This document shows, in pieces, positions 1 through 5,161 of a stretch of DNA of 6,137 nt (the first letter of the stretch is position 1; each line of letters starts with the position of its first letter). The position numbers were made by a program, and so were the translations under genes. This stretch comes from Planctomycetales bacterium (GTDB lineage Bacteria > Planctomycetota > SBBH01), in contig SBBH01000075.1 of assembly GCA_005239795.1 (NCBI GenBank), positions 1 through 6,137 of the forward strand, read 5' to 3'. Under the pieces are notes generated by a model. It ran no database searches. It had not been told where the DNA came from and was given only the letters and a program-made list of their open reading frames with translations.

Positions 1-41
1 GCCTCGCCCCAGAGTGCCTCTTCTTTTTCCAGGTTATCCAT
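1..41 (-). CDS. 5' end of an unidentified gene downstream of the sigma factor (partial)
   Basis: An ATG at 41-39 on the minus strand opens a frame that runs off the left edge, reading MDNLEKEEALWGEA. It starts 15 nt after the stop of the ECF sigma factor and has a good Shine-Dalgarno, so it is very probably co-transcribed with it. Genes directly after ECF sigma factors often encode their anti-sigma factor, and an acidic, charged N-terminus is compatible with that. However, 13 to 14 residues show no zinc-finger or membrane segment, so this is a guess from position only. Confidence 0.6.
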   Translation of the reverse strand, partial: MDNLEKEEALWGE

Positions 42-49
42 GTCCGATT

Positions 50-55
50 CTCCTT
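50..55 (-). promoter_or_regulatory. Shine-Dalgarno of the partial gene
   Basis: On the minus strand, AAGGAG lies just after the sigma factor stop codon (59-57) and 8 nt before the ATG at 41. It is the clearest ribosome binding site in the window and contrasts with the genes that seem leaderless. It supports translation of the next gene from the same message. Confidence 0.65.
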
Positions 56-56
56 T

Positions 57-626
57 TCACGCCTCAGGGGATTTGAGGCGCTGCCGAAGCCGGGCCAGCC
101 CCCGCGCGATATGCGTTTTCGCCGAGCTTTCGCTGCACTTCAGGCTAGCGGCGATCTCGCGCACCGAAAGTTCCCCGAAAAACCGCAGGATCAAGGCCTC
201 TTTCTGCATCGCCGGGAGCGTCTCCAATCCCGCGCGCAGGGCGCCGGAAGTCCGCGGATCGAGCGCCTCTCGCGGAGAACTCGTGCGTTCCTCGATCACC
301 CCCTCGTCCGGCAAAGGCCTGAACAATTTCAGCCATGTCCGCTTCCTGCGCGCATGGTCCCGCCCGGCGTTGACGGCGATCCGAAAAATCCACGGAGCGA
401 GAGTCTCCCCCTCGACCCACCGGTCCAAGGACTGATACACCTTGATGAACGTCTCCTGCCACAGATCCCATGCCGTCTCCTCGCCTCGGGCAAACCGCCG
501 GCAGACGCGCCACACCCGCTCCTGGTGGCGCTCGATGATCCGGTCAAACGCCGACCGATCGCCGGCCAGGGCGCGCTCAGCCAAGGCGCGGTCGCTGGCC
601 TCGCCGGACCCCTTTTCACTCTCCAT
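57..626 (-). CDS. ECF-type RNA polymerase sigma factor (sigma-70 family, RpoE-like)
   Basis: This 189-residue protein has the usual length and layout of an extracytoplasmic-function sigma factor, which directs RNA polymerase to a dedicated promoter set, usually in response to envelope or stress signals. Region 2 spans about residues 15-95, with the DLWQETFIKVYQSLDRW core-binding helix near 54-70 and the PWIFRIAVNAGRDHARR helix near 78-94. An acidic/proline linker follows, then region 4 at about 128-183, with LETLPAMQKEALILRFF and the helix-turn-helix LSVREIAASLKCSESSAKTHIARGLARL (split here as two parts: LSVREIAASLKC and SESSAKTHIARGLARL). The ATG at 626 is the only reasonable start, but there is no clear Shine-Dalgarno and no ECF-type GGAAC box in the roughly 40-nt gap from the aminotransferase stop. 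Read-through from that gene is therefore likely. Regulon and signal are unknown. Confidence 0.93.
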   Translation of the reverse strand: MESEKGSGEASDRALAERALAGDRSAFDRIIERHQERVWRVCRRFARGEETAWDLWQETFIKVYQSLDRWVEGETLAPWIFRIAVNAGRDHARRKRTWLKLFRPLPDEGVIEERTSSPREALDPRTSGALRAGLETLPAMQKEALILRFFGELSVREIAASLKCSESSAKTHIARGLARLRQRLKSPEA

Positions 627-665
627 CTCACTAACGCGCGTCCTAGAAGCAAGTTGACAACGGAC

Positions 666-1778
666 TTACGATCTTTTGAAAAACTCCCGGACAGCCTTGA
701 TGACATGATCTTGCTCGGCCTGTGTCATTTCGGGAAATAACGGGATAGCGAGATTCGTGCGGGCCGCCTCCTCGGCGGCGGGAAAATCCCCCGCTTTGTA
801 GCTCAGGGACCGAAGGCTCTCCTGCAAGTGCAGAGGGATCGGGTAATAGTGGCGGCTCTCGACCTCGCGTGCCTTCAAGTGCGCCACCAAGGCGTCACAA
901 CGGGGGGTGCGCACGACATAAAGATGGAAGACGTGTGTCGCACTCTTCCCCTCGGCTGGCAACACCATGTCCAATCCCGCGAAAACCTCGCTGTAGCGGC
1001 TGGCGATCTCCCGGCGCCGGGCGTTCCAGGCGTCGATGCGGCGGAGCTTGACATCCAAGACCGCCGCCTGGATCGAGTCGAGGCGCGCGTTGTAACCAAA
1101 AAGCTCGTGGCGGTATTTTTCCTCGCGCGCGCTCCCGTTGTCGCGGATCTGGCTCATGCGGGCGGCTAAAGCCGCGTCGGTCGAGACCACGAAACCGGCG
1201 TCGCCGAAAGCGCCAAGGTTCTTAGCCGGGTAGGCCGAGAAGCACCCAATATCCCCGAGCGTTCCGACTTTTTTCCCCTTATAGGAGGCCCCGACCGCCT
1301 GGGCGCAGTCCTCGACGACGTGGAGCCGGCGTCGGCGCGCGACGGCCAGAATCGGGTCCATGTCGGCGGGAAGCCCATAGAGATGCACTGGAATCACGGC
1401 CTTCGTGCGGGGTGTGACCACCCCCTCAATCAAGGCTGGGTCGATGTTCATCGTAGCCGGGTCGATGTCCACGAAGACAGGCTTGGCCCCGACGCGCATC
1501 ACAGAGGCTGCCGTCGCGTAAAAGGTGTGAGGGGTCGTCACCACCTCGTCGCCGGAGCCAACCCCAAGCGCCATCAAGGCCACGACCAGCGCCTCGCTTC
1601 CGGAGGCGACGCCGACGCCGACGGCTCCTTCGAAATACGTCCCTAAATTCTTTTCGAAGCGCTTCACGGCCGGGCCTTGGATGAACTGCTGGCGTTCGAT
1701 CACCTCGCGGAGGGCCGGATCGATCTCTCTCTGGATGGCGCGGTACTGGCGCACGAGATCCATGAGCGGAACCTGCAT
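666..1778 (-). CDS. DegT/DnrJ/EryC1/StrS family PLP-dependent aminotransferase
   Basis: This fold-type I PLP enzyme (370 residues from the chosen start) matches the family that transfers an amino group from glutamate to keto-sugars, usually nucleotide-linked, in the cytoplasm, for O-antigen, capsule or glycosylated metabolites. Visible hallmarks are a SGSEAL phosphate-binding loop near 59-64, the HTFYATA segment near 84-90, VVEDCAQAVGA with D157 and Q160, and SAYPAKNLGAFGDAG with the likely Schiff-base lysine K186. The C-terminus has the typical YYPIPLHLQ and GDFPAAEEAA motifs. The frame is open upstream to 1910, but MQVPLMDL is a typical family N-terminus and has a -10-like hexamer 6 nt before it, so the start at 1778 is preferred; ATGs at 1796 and 1763 are alternatives. 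The exact sugar substrate cannot be told. It diverges from lat and precedes the sigma factor gene. Confidence 0.93.
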   Translation of the reverse strand: MQVPLMDLVRQYRAIQREIDPALREVIERQQFIQGPAVKRFEKNLGTYFEGAVGVGVASGSEALVVALMALGVGSGDEVVTTPHTFYATAASVMRVGAKPVFVDIDPATMNIDPALIEGVVTPRTKAVIPVHLYGLPADMDPILAVARRRRLHVVEDCAQAVGASYKGKKVGTLGDIGCFSAYPAKNLGAFGDAGFVVSTDAALAARMSQIRDNGSAREEKYRHELFGYNARLDSIQAAVLDVKLRRIDAWNARRREIASRYSEVFAGLDMVLPAEGKSATHVFHLYVVRTPRCDALVAHLKAREVESRHYYPIPLHLQESLRSLSYKAGDFPAAEEAARTNLAIPLFPEMTQAEQDHVIKAVREFFKRS

Positions 1779-1784
1779 CGCGCA

Positions 1785-1814
1785 ATCATATCGCATATAA
1801 TCGCGCCCCGTGAA
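1785..1814 (-). promoter_or_regulatory. Promoter of the DegT-family aminotransferase gene
   Basis: Read on the minus strand, TATGAT occupies 1790-1785, with TTCACG (4 of 6 matches to TTGACA) at 1814-1809 and an 18-bp spacer. The ATG at 1778 follows the -10 by 6 nt, so the transcript would start at or next to the start codon. The -35 covers the GTG start codon of lat, so this site overlaps the opposing gene. Confidence 0.5.
1796..1801 (+). promoter_or_regulatory. -10 element of lat (perfect TATAAT)
   Basis: A perfect TATAAT lies 8 nt before the GTG start of lat. The predicted transcription start falls at about 1808-1810, leaving essentially no 5' leader. No good -35 is seen at 16-18 bp (best about 2 of 6), so an activator may be needed, or the consensus -10 may suffice. 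It lies only 5 bp from the opposing -10 of the aminotransferase gene. Confidence 0.5.
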
Positions 1815-3162
1815 ACCGATACGGATCCCGCCCGCGCGCGTCCATACAACCTTGGCGCGGCACATGCTGACCGAAGGATACGACCTCGTCCTGGATCTCG
1901 AGAAATCCAAGGGGGGGCGCCTCTACGACGCGCGCCGGAAACGCTCCTTCATCGACTTCTTCACCTTTTATGCCTCGTTTCCCCTCTCCCTCAACCACCC
2001 GGGACTGCACGAAAAGGGGTTCGAGAAGAAACTCCTGCGCGCCGCGCGCCACAAGCCGTCCACCTCCGACATCTACACGACCGAGGAGGCCGAATTCGTG
2101 GCCACCTTCTCGCGCGCGGCGATCCCGAAGGAACTGCCGCATCTCTTTCTCGTGGAGGGGGGATCGCTCGCGGTCGAGAACGCCCTCAAGGCCGCCTTCG
2201 ATTGGAAGATCCGAAAGAATATCGCCCGCGGCAAGGGAGAAAAGGGAACTCAGGTGATCCACTTTCAGGAGGCGTTCCATGGCCGAAGCGGCTACACCCT
2301 GTCCGTGACGAACACCGCCGATCCCCGAAAAATCCAGTATTTCCCGAAATTCCCATGGCCCCGGATCGAGAATCCCAAGCTCTCCTTCCCCCTGACGCCG
2401 GAGCGGCTCCAACAGACGATCGAGGCGGAGGCGCGCGCCGCGGTGGCGATCCGCGCGGCTTTCAGGAAGAATCCCGACGACATCGCCGCGATCCTCATCG
2501 AGCCGATCCAGGCCGAAGGAGGTGACAACCACTTCCGCCCGGAATTTCTGCAGATGCTGCGCAAGTTCGCCGACGAGTTTGACGCGCTCCTCATCTTTGA
2601 CGAGGTCCAGACCGGCATCGGCCTCACCGGAACGATGTGGGCTTATCAACAGTTGGGCGTCGTGCCCGACCTGCTCGCCTTCGGGAAAAAGGTCCAGGTC
2701 TGCGGGGTCCTCGCCGGCCGCCGGCTCGACGAAGTCCCGGACAATGTCTTCAAGGTCAAAAGCCGCGTCAGCTCCACCTGGGGGGGGAATCTTGTCGATA
2801 TGGTCCGAGCCACGCGCTTTTTCGAGATCATTCAAAAAGACAAGCTGGTGGCCAACGCCGCCGCGGTCGGGAAACACCTCCTGGCACGCGTCCAGGACTT
2901 AAGCCAAGCGTTTCCCCAGCTCGTCACGAACCCCCGAGGCCGCGGCTTGATGTGCGCCTTCGACCTCGCCGACGGCGCCGCGCGCGACACGGTCAAGCAG
3001 GCCGCCTACGACAAGGGGCTGTTGATGCTCGCCTGCGGCGTGCGGAGCCTCCGCTTCCGGCCGCCGCTCGACGTCGCAAAAGCGCTCGTCGACGAAGGAA
3101 TCGATATCCTGCGGGAGGCGATCCAGCAAGCCACGAGCCATAAGCCTCGTGCCGTGGGCTAA
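1810..3162 (+). CDS. lat: L-lysine 6-transaminase (lysine epsilon-aminotransferase)
   Basis: This 450-residue class III PLP aminotransferase transfers the epsilon-amino group of L-lysine to 2-oxoglutarate, giving 2-aminoadipate 6-semialdehyde (which cyclises to piperideine-6-carboxylate) and glutamate. It resembles the M. tuberculosis Lat enzyme along its whole length as I recall it: VEGGSLAVENALKAAFDWK near 115-133, AFHGRSGYTLS near 155-165, EPIQAEGGD near 231-239 with the switch-type glutamate E236, LIFDEVQTG with the PLP-binding D264, FGKKVQVCG with the Schiff-base lysine at K293 or K294, STWGGN near 322-327 and LRFRPPL near 414-420. The GTG at 1810 is chosen because the family N-terminus (RVH..LAR.ML) begins soon after it and a TATAAT sits 8 nt upstream; the next ATG (1864) would cut into conserved sequence. 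No dehydrogenase partner is in the window, so a role in lysine catabolism or in making 2-aminoadipate for a product is open. Confidence 0.95.
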   Translation: MKPIRIPPARVHTTLARHMLTEGYDLVLDLEKSKGGRLYDARRKRSFIDFFTFYASFPLSLNHPGLHEKGFEKKLLRAARHKPSTSDIYTTEEAEFVATFSRAAIPKELPHLFLVEGGSLAVENALKAAFDWKIRKNIARGKGEKGTQVIHFQEAFHGRSGYTLSVTNTADPRKIQYFPKFPWPRIENPKLSFPLTPERLQQTIEAEARAAVAIRAAFRKNPDDIAAILIEPIQAEGGDNHFRPEFLQMLRKFADEFDALLIFDEVQTGIGLTGTMWAYQQLGVVPDLLAFGKKVQVCGVLAGRRLDEVPDNVFKVKSRVSSTWGGNLVDMVRATRFFEIIQKDKLVANAAAVGKHLLARVQDLSQAFPQLVTNPRGRGLMCAFDLADGAARDTVKQAAYDKGLLMLACGVRSLRFRPPLDVAKALVDEGIDILREAIQQATSHKPRAVG

Positions 3163-3176
3163 AGGATTTCATTGTC

Positions 3177-3197
3177 TCATGACTCATGACCCATGAC
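3177..3197 (+). repeat. Three tandem TCATGAC heptamers over the start of the next gene
   Basis: The unit TCATGAC occurs at 3177-3183 and 3184-3190, with CCATGAC at 3191-3197. Because the period is seven, the three ATGs (3179, 3186, 3193) fall in three different frames, and only the last opens the main gene. The ATG at 3179 opens a five-codon frame (MTHDP) whose TGA overlaps the ATG at 3193. Confidence 0.75.
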
Positions 3198-3684
3198 TTC
3201 CTTACCCACCTGGCAACGTTTCGCGATCCTGATCCTGGCCGCGGCGGCGCTCGCCGCGGGACTGGACCTCCTCATCACCACCGACAAGGAGGAGATCGAG
3301 GGGACTCTCGACCGCCTGAGCGAACAGGCCGTGCGACGAAACGCCGAGGAAATGCTGGGAGCGGTGGCACCCGATTTCTCCCAGGAGGGATTCGATAGAA
3401 CCGCTCTCTTAGACGCGGCCCGAAAAATCCTCGCCGAATTCCCGCCGCGAAGCCTCGAATGGATTCAGCGGGAGATCACAACCGACGGCGCCGAAGCGAA
3501 GGCGCGGCTTCGGGTGAGGTTCCTGCCGGCCCCTGAATGCCGCTTTCCCTATCCCTTCGATTCCGTGTGGGCCCTGGCGTTTACGGAACGCGCCGGCCGA
3601 TGGCAGATCACGCGCATCGACCCCTTAGAGATCGGCGGCCAGAAGATCGACACCCTCGCCGGCGCCCTGCGCCAGGCGCGATAG
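3193..3684 (+). CDS. Membrane-anchored NTF2/SnoaL-like hypothetical protein
   Basis: This 163-residue protein has an N-terminal hydrophobic helix at about residues 9-27 (FAILILAAAALAAGLDLLI), which acts as a signal anchor or uncleaved signal, so the rest is expected outside the cytoplasm. The soluble part begins with an acidic helix (DKEEIEGTLDRL, 31-42), continues with RRNAEEMLGAVAPDF (48-62) and ends with a W-A-L-A-F...G-R-W-Q-I-T strand pair near 126-140. That pattern fits the small alpha+beta NTF2/SnoaL-like fold, but no catalytic residues are recognisable and the family call is tentative. The only Shine-Dalgarno-like sequence (AAAGGA, 3161-3166) overlaps the lat stop and is 26 nt from this ATG but 12 nt from the ATG at 3179. 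Translation may therefore couple to lat or to the mini-frame at 3179. It lies 30 nt after lat and is likely co-transcribed with it. Confidence 0.75.
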   Translation: MTSLPTWQRFAILILAAAALAAGLDLLITTDKEEIEGTLDRLSEQAVRRNAEEMLGAVAPDFSQEGFDRTALLDAARKILAEFPPRSLEWIQREITTDGAEAKARLRVRFLPAPECRFPYPFDSVWALAFTERAGRWQITRIDPLEIGGQKIDTLAGALRQAR

Positions 3685-3709
3685 AGTCGTCCTCCGGTTC
3701 GGAAAAATG

Positions 3710-3718
3710 TGCTAGGCT
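3710..3718 (+). promoter_or_regulatory. Extended -10 promoter of the two-domain exported protein gene
   Basis: TGC followed by TAGGCT (3713-3718) makes an extended -10 (TGn-TAnnnT) exactly 6 nt before the ATG at 3725. No recognisable -35 lies 16-18 bp upstream, which is common for extended -10 promoters. The gene would be leaderless if this is used. Confidence 0.4.
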
Positions 3719-3724
3719 CGCGCC

Positions 3725-4705
3725 ATGTGCGCGCGATTTCAAAAAATCCTCTTCTTTTTCTGCGTCACCGCCTGCGCCCAGGCGGCTCCCGCGACTCAAG
3801 CCTTCGAAAGCCCGGAGCATGGGCTGACCGTCTCGCTCCCCGCGGATTGGTCGATCAAAGAAGGCCTGGCCGGCACGATCGTAAGCGCCGTCGAGCCCGC
3901 TCCTGCCTCGGCGTTCAGGGCGAGCGTCGTCATCACAACCGAGCCGCTTCCCCCGTTCATGCTGTTCGCGGCCTATCTCGAATCCCATCAGGAACAATTG
4001 CGTGAGACCCTGCCACAGTTCCGGCAGGTCGCCGCGCGCGCCCCCCCTCCCGGCGCCTCCTCCCATGAGCTCGCCTATACGTTTGCGGCGGGGGGGACGG
4101 CCTGTCGCGTGAGCGTCAAGCTCGCGAGCGCCGGCCGCGACATCTACATCCTGACCGCGAGCTCGGCCGAGGCGGACACCGCGCGCTTGGCGCCGCTCTG
4201 GAAGGAGACCCTGGCCAGTTTCAGGGTTCGCCCCGCCAAGGCCCCCCCGCGCGCCACGAAACGCGTCCGCGACCGCGAAAAGGGGTTCTCCATCGAGTTC
4301 CCGCGCACCTGGACCCTTCAGGAGAATCTCAAGGAAACGACACTCATCGCCTTCAGCCCCCTGGAGGGGCCAGGCGATCCCTTCCGCGAAAACGTCAATC
4401 TCCTCGTGGAGGAGCTCCAAGAGGCCACGACGCTCGAGGAGTATCTGACGGCCAACTTGAAGGGGCTCTCCGACGTCATCGAAGGGACCGTGGGAGTCTC
4501 CGCGGAGGATGTCCGGCTGGGAAACACCCCCGCCAAGCGGATCCGCTACCGCAAGACCTTGGAGTCGCGATCTCTCGAATCCCTGGCGTACCTGGCCGTC
4601 GAGGGGCGCCGCGGCTACGTCGTGACGGCCGCCGGCGCGGCGGAAGAGTTTGCTCGGCACGAGCCGGAGTTCCTCGCGATCTGCGGAAGCTTCCGGATCG
4701 AGTAG
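3725..4705 (+). CDS. Exported protein with two PsbP/DUF1795-like domains
   Basis: This 326-residue protein starts with a signal sequence: a short basic part, then ILFFFCVTAC. It may be cleaved after AQA at residue 20, or be a lipoprotein modified at C17 (VTAC fits a loose lipobox). The mature part holds two related domains. One runs from about 27 to 168 (EHGLTVSLPADWSI... to ETLASFRV), the other from about 185 to 326 (EKGFSIEFPRTWTLQE... to AICGSFRIE). Each begins with a 'G-hydrophobic-S-hydrophobic-P-x-x-W' strand and ends with a helix plus 'SFR' strand, the signature of the PsbP/Mog1/DUF1795 (DcrB-like) fold. A K/R-rich linker (170-184) separates them. Function is unknown; related domains are found in envelope proteins. 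It has its own putative promoter and lies 40 nt after the NTF2-like gene. Confidence 0.85.
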   Translation: MCARFQKILFFFCVTACAQAAPATQAFESPEHGLTVSLPADWSIKEGLAGTIVSAVEPAPASAFRASVVITTEPLPPFMLFAAYLESHQEQLRETLPQFRQVAARAPPPGASSHELAYTFAAGGTACRVSVKLASAGRDIYILTASSAEADTARLAPLWKETLASFRVRPAKAPPRATKRVRDREKGFSIEFPRTWTLQENLKETTLIAFSPLEGPGDPFRENVNLLVEELQEATTLEEYLTANLKGLSDVIEGTVGVSAEDVRLGNTPAKRIRYRKTLESRSLESLAYLAVEGRRGYVVTAAGAAEEFARHEPEFLAICGSFRIE

Positions 4706-4716
4706 ACCTGCCGATT

Positions 4717-4745
4717 TTGACAGCCTGACGACCCCTCCCTATAGT
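4717..4745 (+). promoter_or_regulatory. Promoter of the tRNA-Arg gene
   Basis: A perfect -35 TTGACA (4717-4722), a 17-bp spacer and TATAGT (4740-4745, 5 of 6) form a near-consensus sigma70 promoter. Transcription would start at about 4752, giving only a few nucleotides of leader before the mature tRNA at 4757. This shows the organism uses canonical housekeeping-sigma elements. Confidence 0.85.
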
Positions 4746-4756
4746 GGCGCTTTCAC

Positions 4757-4833
4757 GCGCCCATAGCTCAACTGGACAGAGCGTTGGCCTCCGGAGCCAA
4801 AGGTTGGGGGTTCGACTCCCTCTGGGCGCGCCA
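4757..4833 (+). tRNA. tRNA-Arg (anticodon CCG)
   Basis: A full cloverleaf is visible. The acceptor stem is GCGCCCA paired with TGGGCGC, with discriminator G and encoded CCA (4831-4833). The D stem is GCTC/GAGC. The anticodon stem is TTGGC/GCCAA with loop CTCCGGA, placing anticodon CCG at 4791-4793. The T arm is GGGGG/CCCTC (one G-U pair) with loop TTCGACT. The anticodon reads CGG arginine codons, and the sequence closely resembles the E. coli tRNA-Arg(CCG) as I recall it, including its unusual G73. The 19 nt at its 3' end (4813-4831) recur exactly at 5066-5084, so the gene may have served as an integration site. Confidence 0.97.
4813..4831 (+). repeat. Left copy of 19-bp direct repeat (tRNA 3' end; attachment-site-like)
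   Basis: The T-loop to acceptor end of tRNA-Arg (4813-4831) is repeated without mismatch at 5066-5084, 253 bp downstream and in the same orientation. Duplication of a tRNA 3' end is the usual mark of tyrosine-recombinase integration, because the incoming DNA restores the tRNA. No integrase is present here. Confidence 0.8.
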
Positions 4834-4942
4834 TTCAGCAGATCGACGGCCATCTTCTACGTTGCGGGCCGCTCGCCGTGTCGCCACGAGACACAGCCTT
4901 CGCGGCCCGCGCCTTGAATCTGGCCATCGCTCTGCTGAATGG
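4831..4942 (+). repeat. Long imperfect inverted repeat (112 nt) adjoining the tRNA
   Basis: Arms 4831-4852 and 4921-4942 are complementary over 22 positions with two mismatches: 12 perfect pairs, then 3, then 5. A nested perfect 9-bp stem (GCGGGCCGC at 4864-4872 with GCGGCCCGC at 4902-4910) encloses a 5-bp hairpin (GTGTC 4878-4882 / GACAC 4890-4894, 7-nt loop). Two or three consecutive stems suggest a folded RNA or a structured DNA end. The outer arm begins within the CCA of the tRNA. No T-tract follows, so it is not a normal intrinsic terminator. Confidence 0.8.
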
Positions 4943-5038
4943 AAGTCTTTGATGCAGAGCCGAGCCATACGACGCTACGACTCGCGCGTTGGATCTGACC
5001 CACGCTCGACGAAATGGGCATTCCTGAAAGGACATTGA

Positions 5039-5056
5039 GGTCGCCGGGAGGCGACC
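5039..5056 (+). repeat. Perfect hairpin GGTCGCC-GGGA-GGCGACC
   Basis: A perfect 7-bp G/C-rich stem with a 4-nt loop lies 9 nt before the right copy of the tRNA-tail repeat. Around the repeat itself, AACGTG (5059-5064) and CACGTT (5084-5089) are a further 6-bp inverted pair. No T-run follows it, so termination is unlikely; it may belong to the same structured element. Confidence 0.7.
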
Positions 5057-5065
5057 GAACGTGAC

Positions 5066-5084
5066 CGACTCCCTCTGGGCGCGC
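5066..5084 (+). repeat. Right copy of the 19-bp tRNA-tail direct repeat
   Basis: It is identical to 4813-4831 and in the same orientation. The base before it differs (C versus T) and after it the copies diverge at once (A rather than CA of the CCA end), so the match has sharp ends. The preceding 60 nt do not fold as the rest of a tRNA, which argues against a decayed second tRNA gene. Confidence 0.8.
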
Positions 5085-5113
5085 ACGTTTCGACAAAATC
5101 ACGATTTTTTGAA

Positions 5114-5136
5114 GATCCCCCCTACGGATCCCCCCT
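5114..5136 (+). repeat. Two GATCCCCCCT repeats 3 nt apart
   Basis: The 10-mer with six C's occurs at 5114-5123 and 5127-5136. It lies upstream of the possible small ORF in an otherwise featureless stretch (5085-5161). It may be a binding site or simply C-rich sequence of no function. Confidence 0.5.
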
Positions 5137-5161
5137 TCTCTTGCCGATAGATAGGACAGGT

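Larger units (their letters stand above)
4832..5084 (+). mobile_element. Candidate miniature tRNA-targeted element or integration relic
   Basis: About 234 bp lie between two identical 19-bp copies of the tRNA-Arg 3' end. The interval has no convincing gene but is rich in structure: a long imperfect hairpin at its left end (4831-4942) and a perfect hairpin at its right end (5039-5056), ten bases before the right repeat. It could be a non-autonomous element, what is left of a larger island after internal deletion, or a non-coding RNA gene that carried the tRNA tail. The repeats are certain; the mobile nature is inferred. Confidence 0.45.

Noticed and set aside
1779..1910. N-terminal extension of the DegT-family aminotransferase to 1910
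   Set aside because: The family begins near MQVPLMDL, the extra 44 residues overlap lat coding sequence, and the promoter lies inside that extension.
1911..2787. Runs of seven or more G in lat (1911-1917 and about 2780-2787) as possible phase-variable tracts
   Set aside because: They encode conserved Gly-Gly positions (SKGGRL and TWGGN) in frame, so they are most simply explained by GGG codon use in a conserved enzyme.
1786..2877. Long open frame (363 codons) on the minus strand opposite lat
   Set aside because: It mirrors lat, whose family motifs run the full length. The antisense product is compositionally biased and matches no family; open antisense frames are common in high-GC genes.
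3186..3398. 70-codon frame starting at the middle ATG of the heptamer repeat
   Set aside because: It is out of frame with the NTF2-like protein, whose signal anchor and fold are coherent, and it reads as Arg/Gly-rich shadow sequence.
3608..4660. 350-codon minus-strand frame opposite the two-domain exported protein
   Set aside because: It overlaps two convincing plus-strand genes, is Gly/Arg-rich with no recognisable domain, and has no promoter or ribosome site.
4831..4995. Integron attC site in the long hairpin region
   Set aside because: A GTTGGAT at about 4989 fits GTTRRRY, but no matching RYYYAAC partner lies at the other end of the palindrome and no cassette array or integrase is present.
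5008..5084. A second, decayed tRNA gene ending at 5084
   Set aside because: Only the last 19 nt match tRNA-Arg; the upstream part has no D arm, no anticodon arm of proper size and no matching 5' acceptor strand.
5095..5110. Intrinsic terminator (AAAAT-CACG-ATTTT followed by Ts)
   Set aside because: The stem is five A-T pairs with no G-C content, too weak for a terminator.
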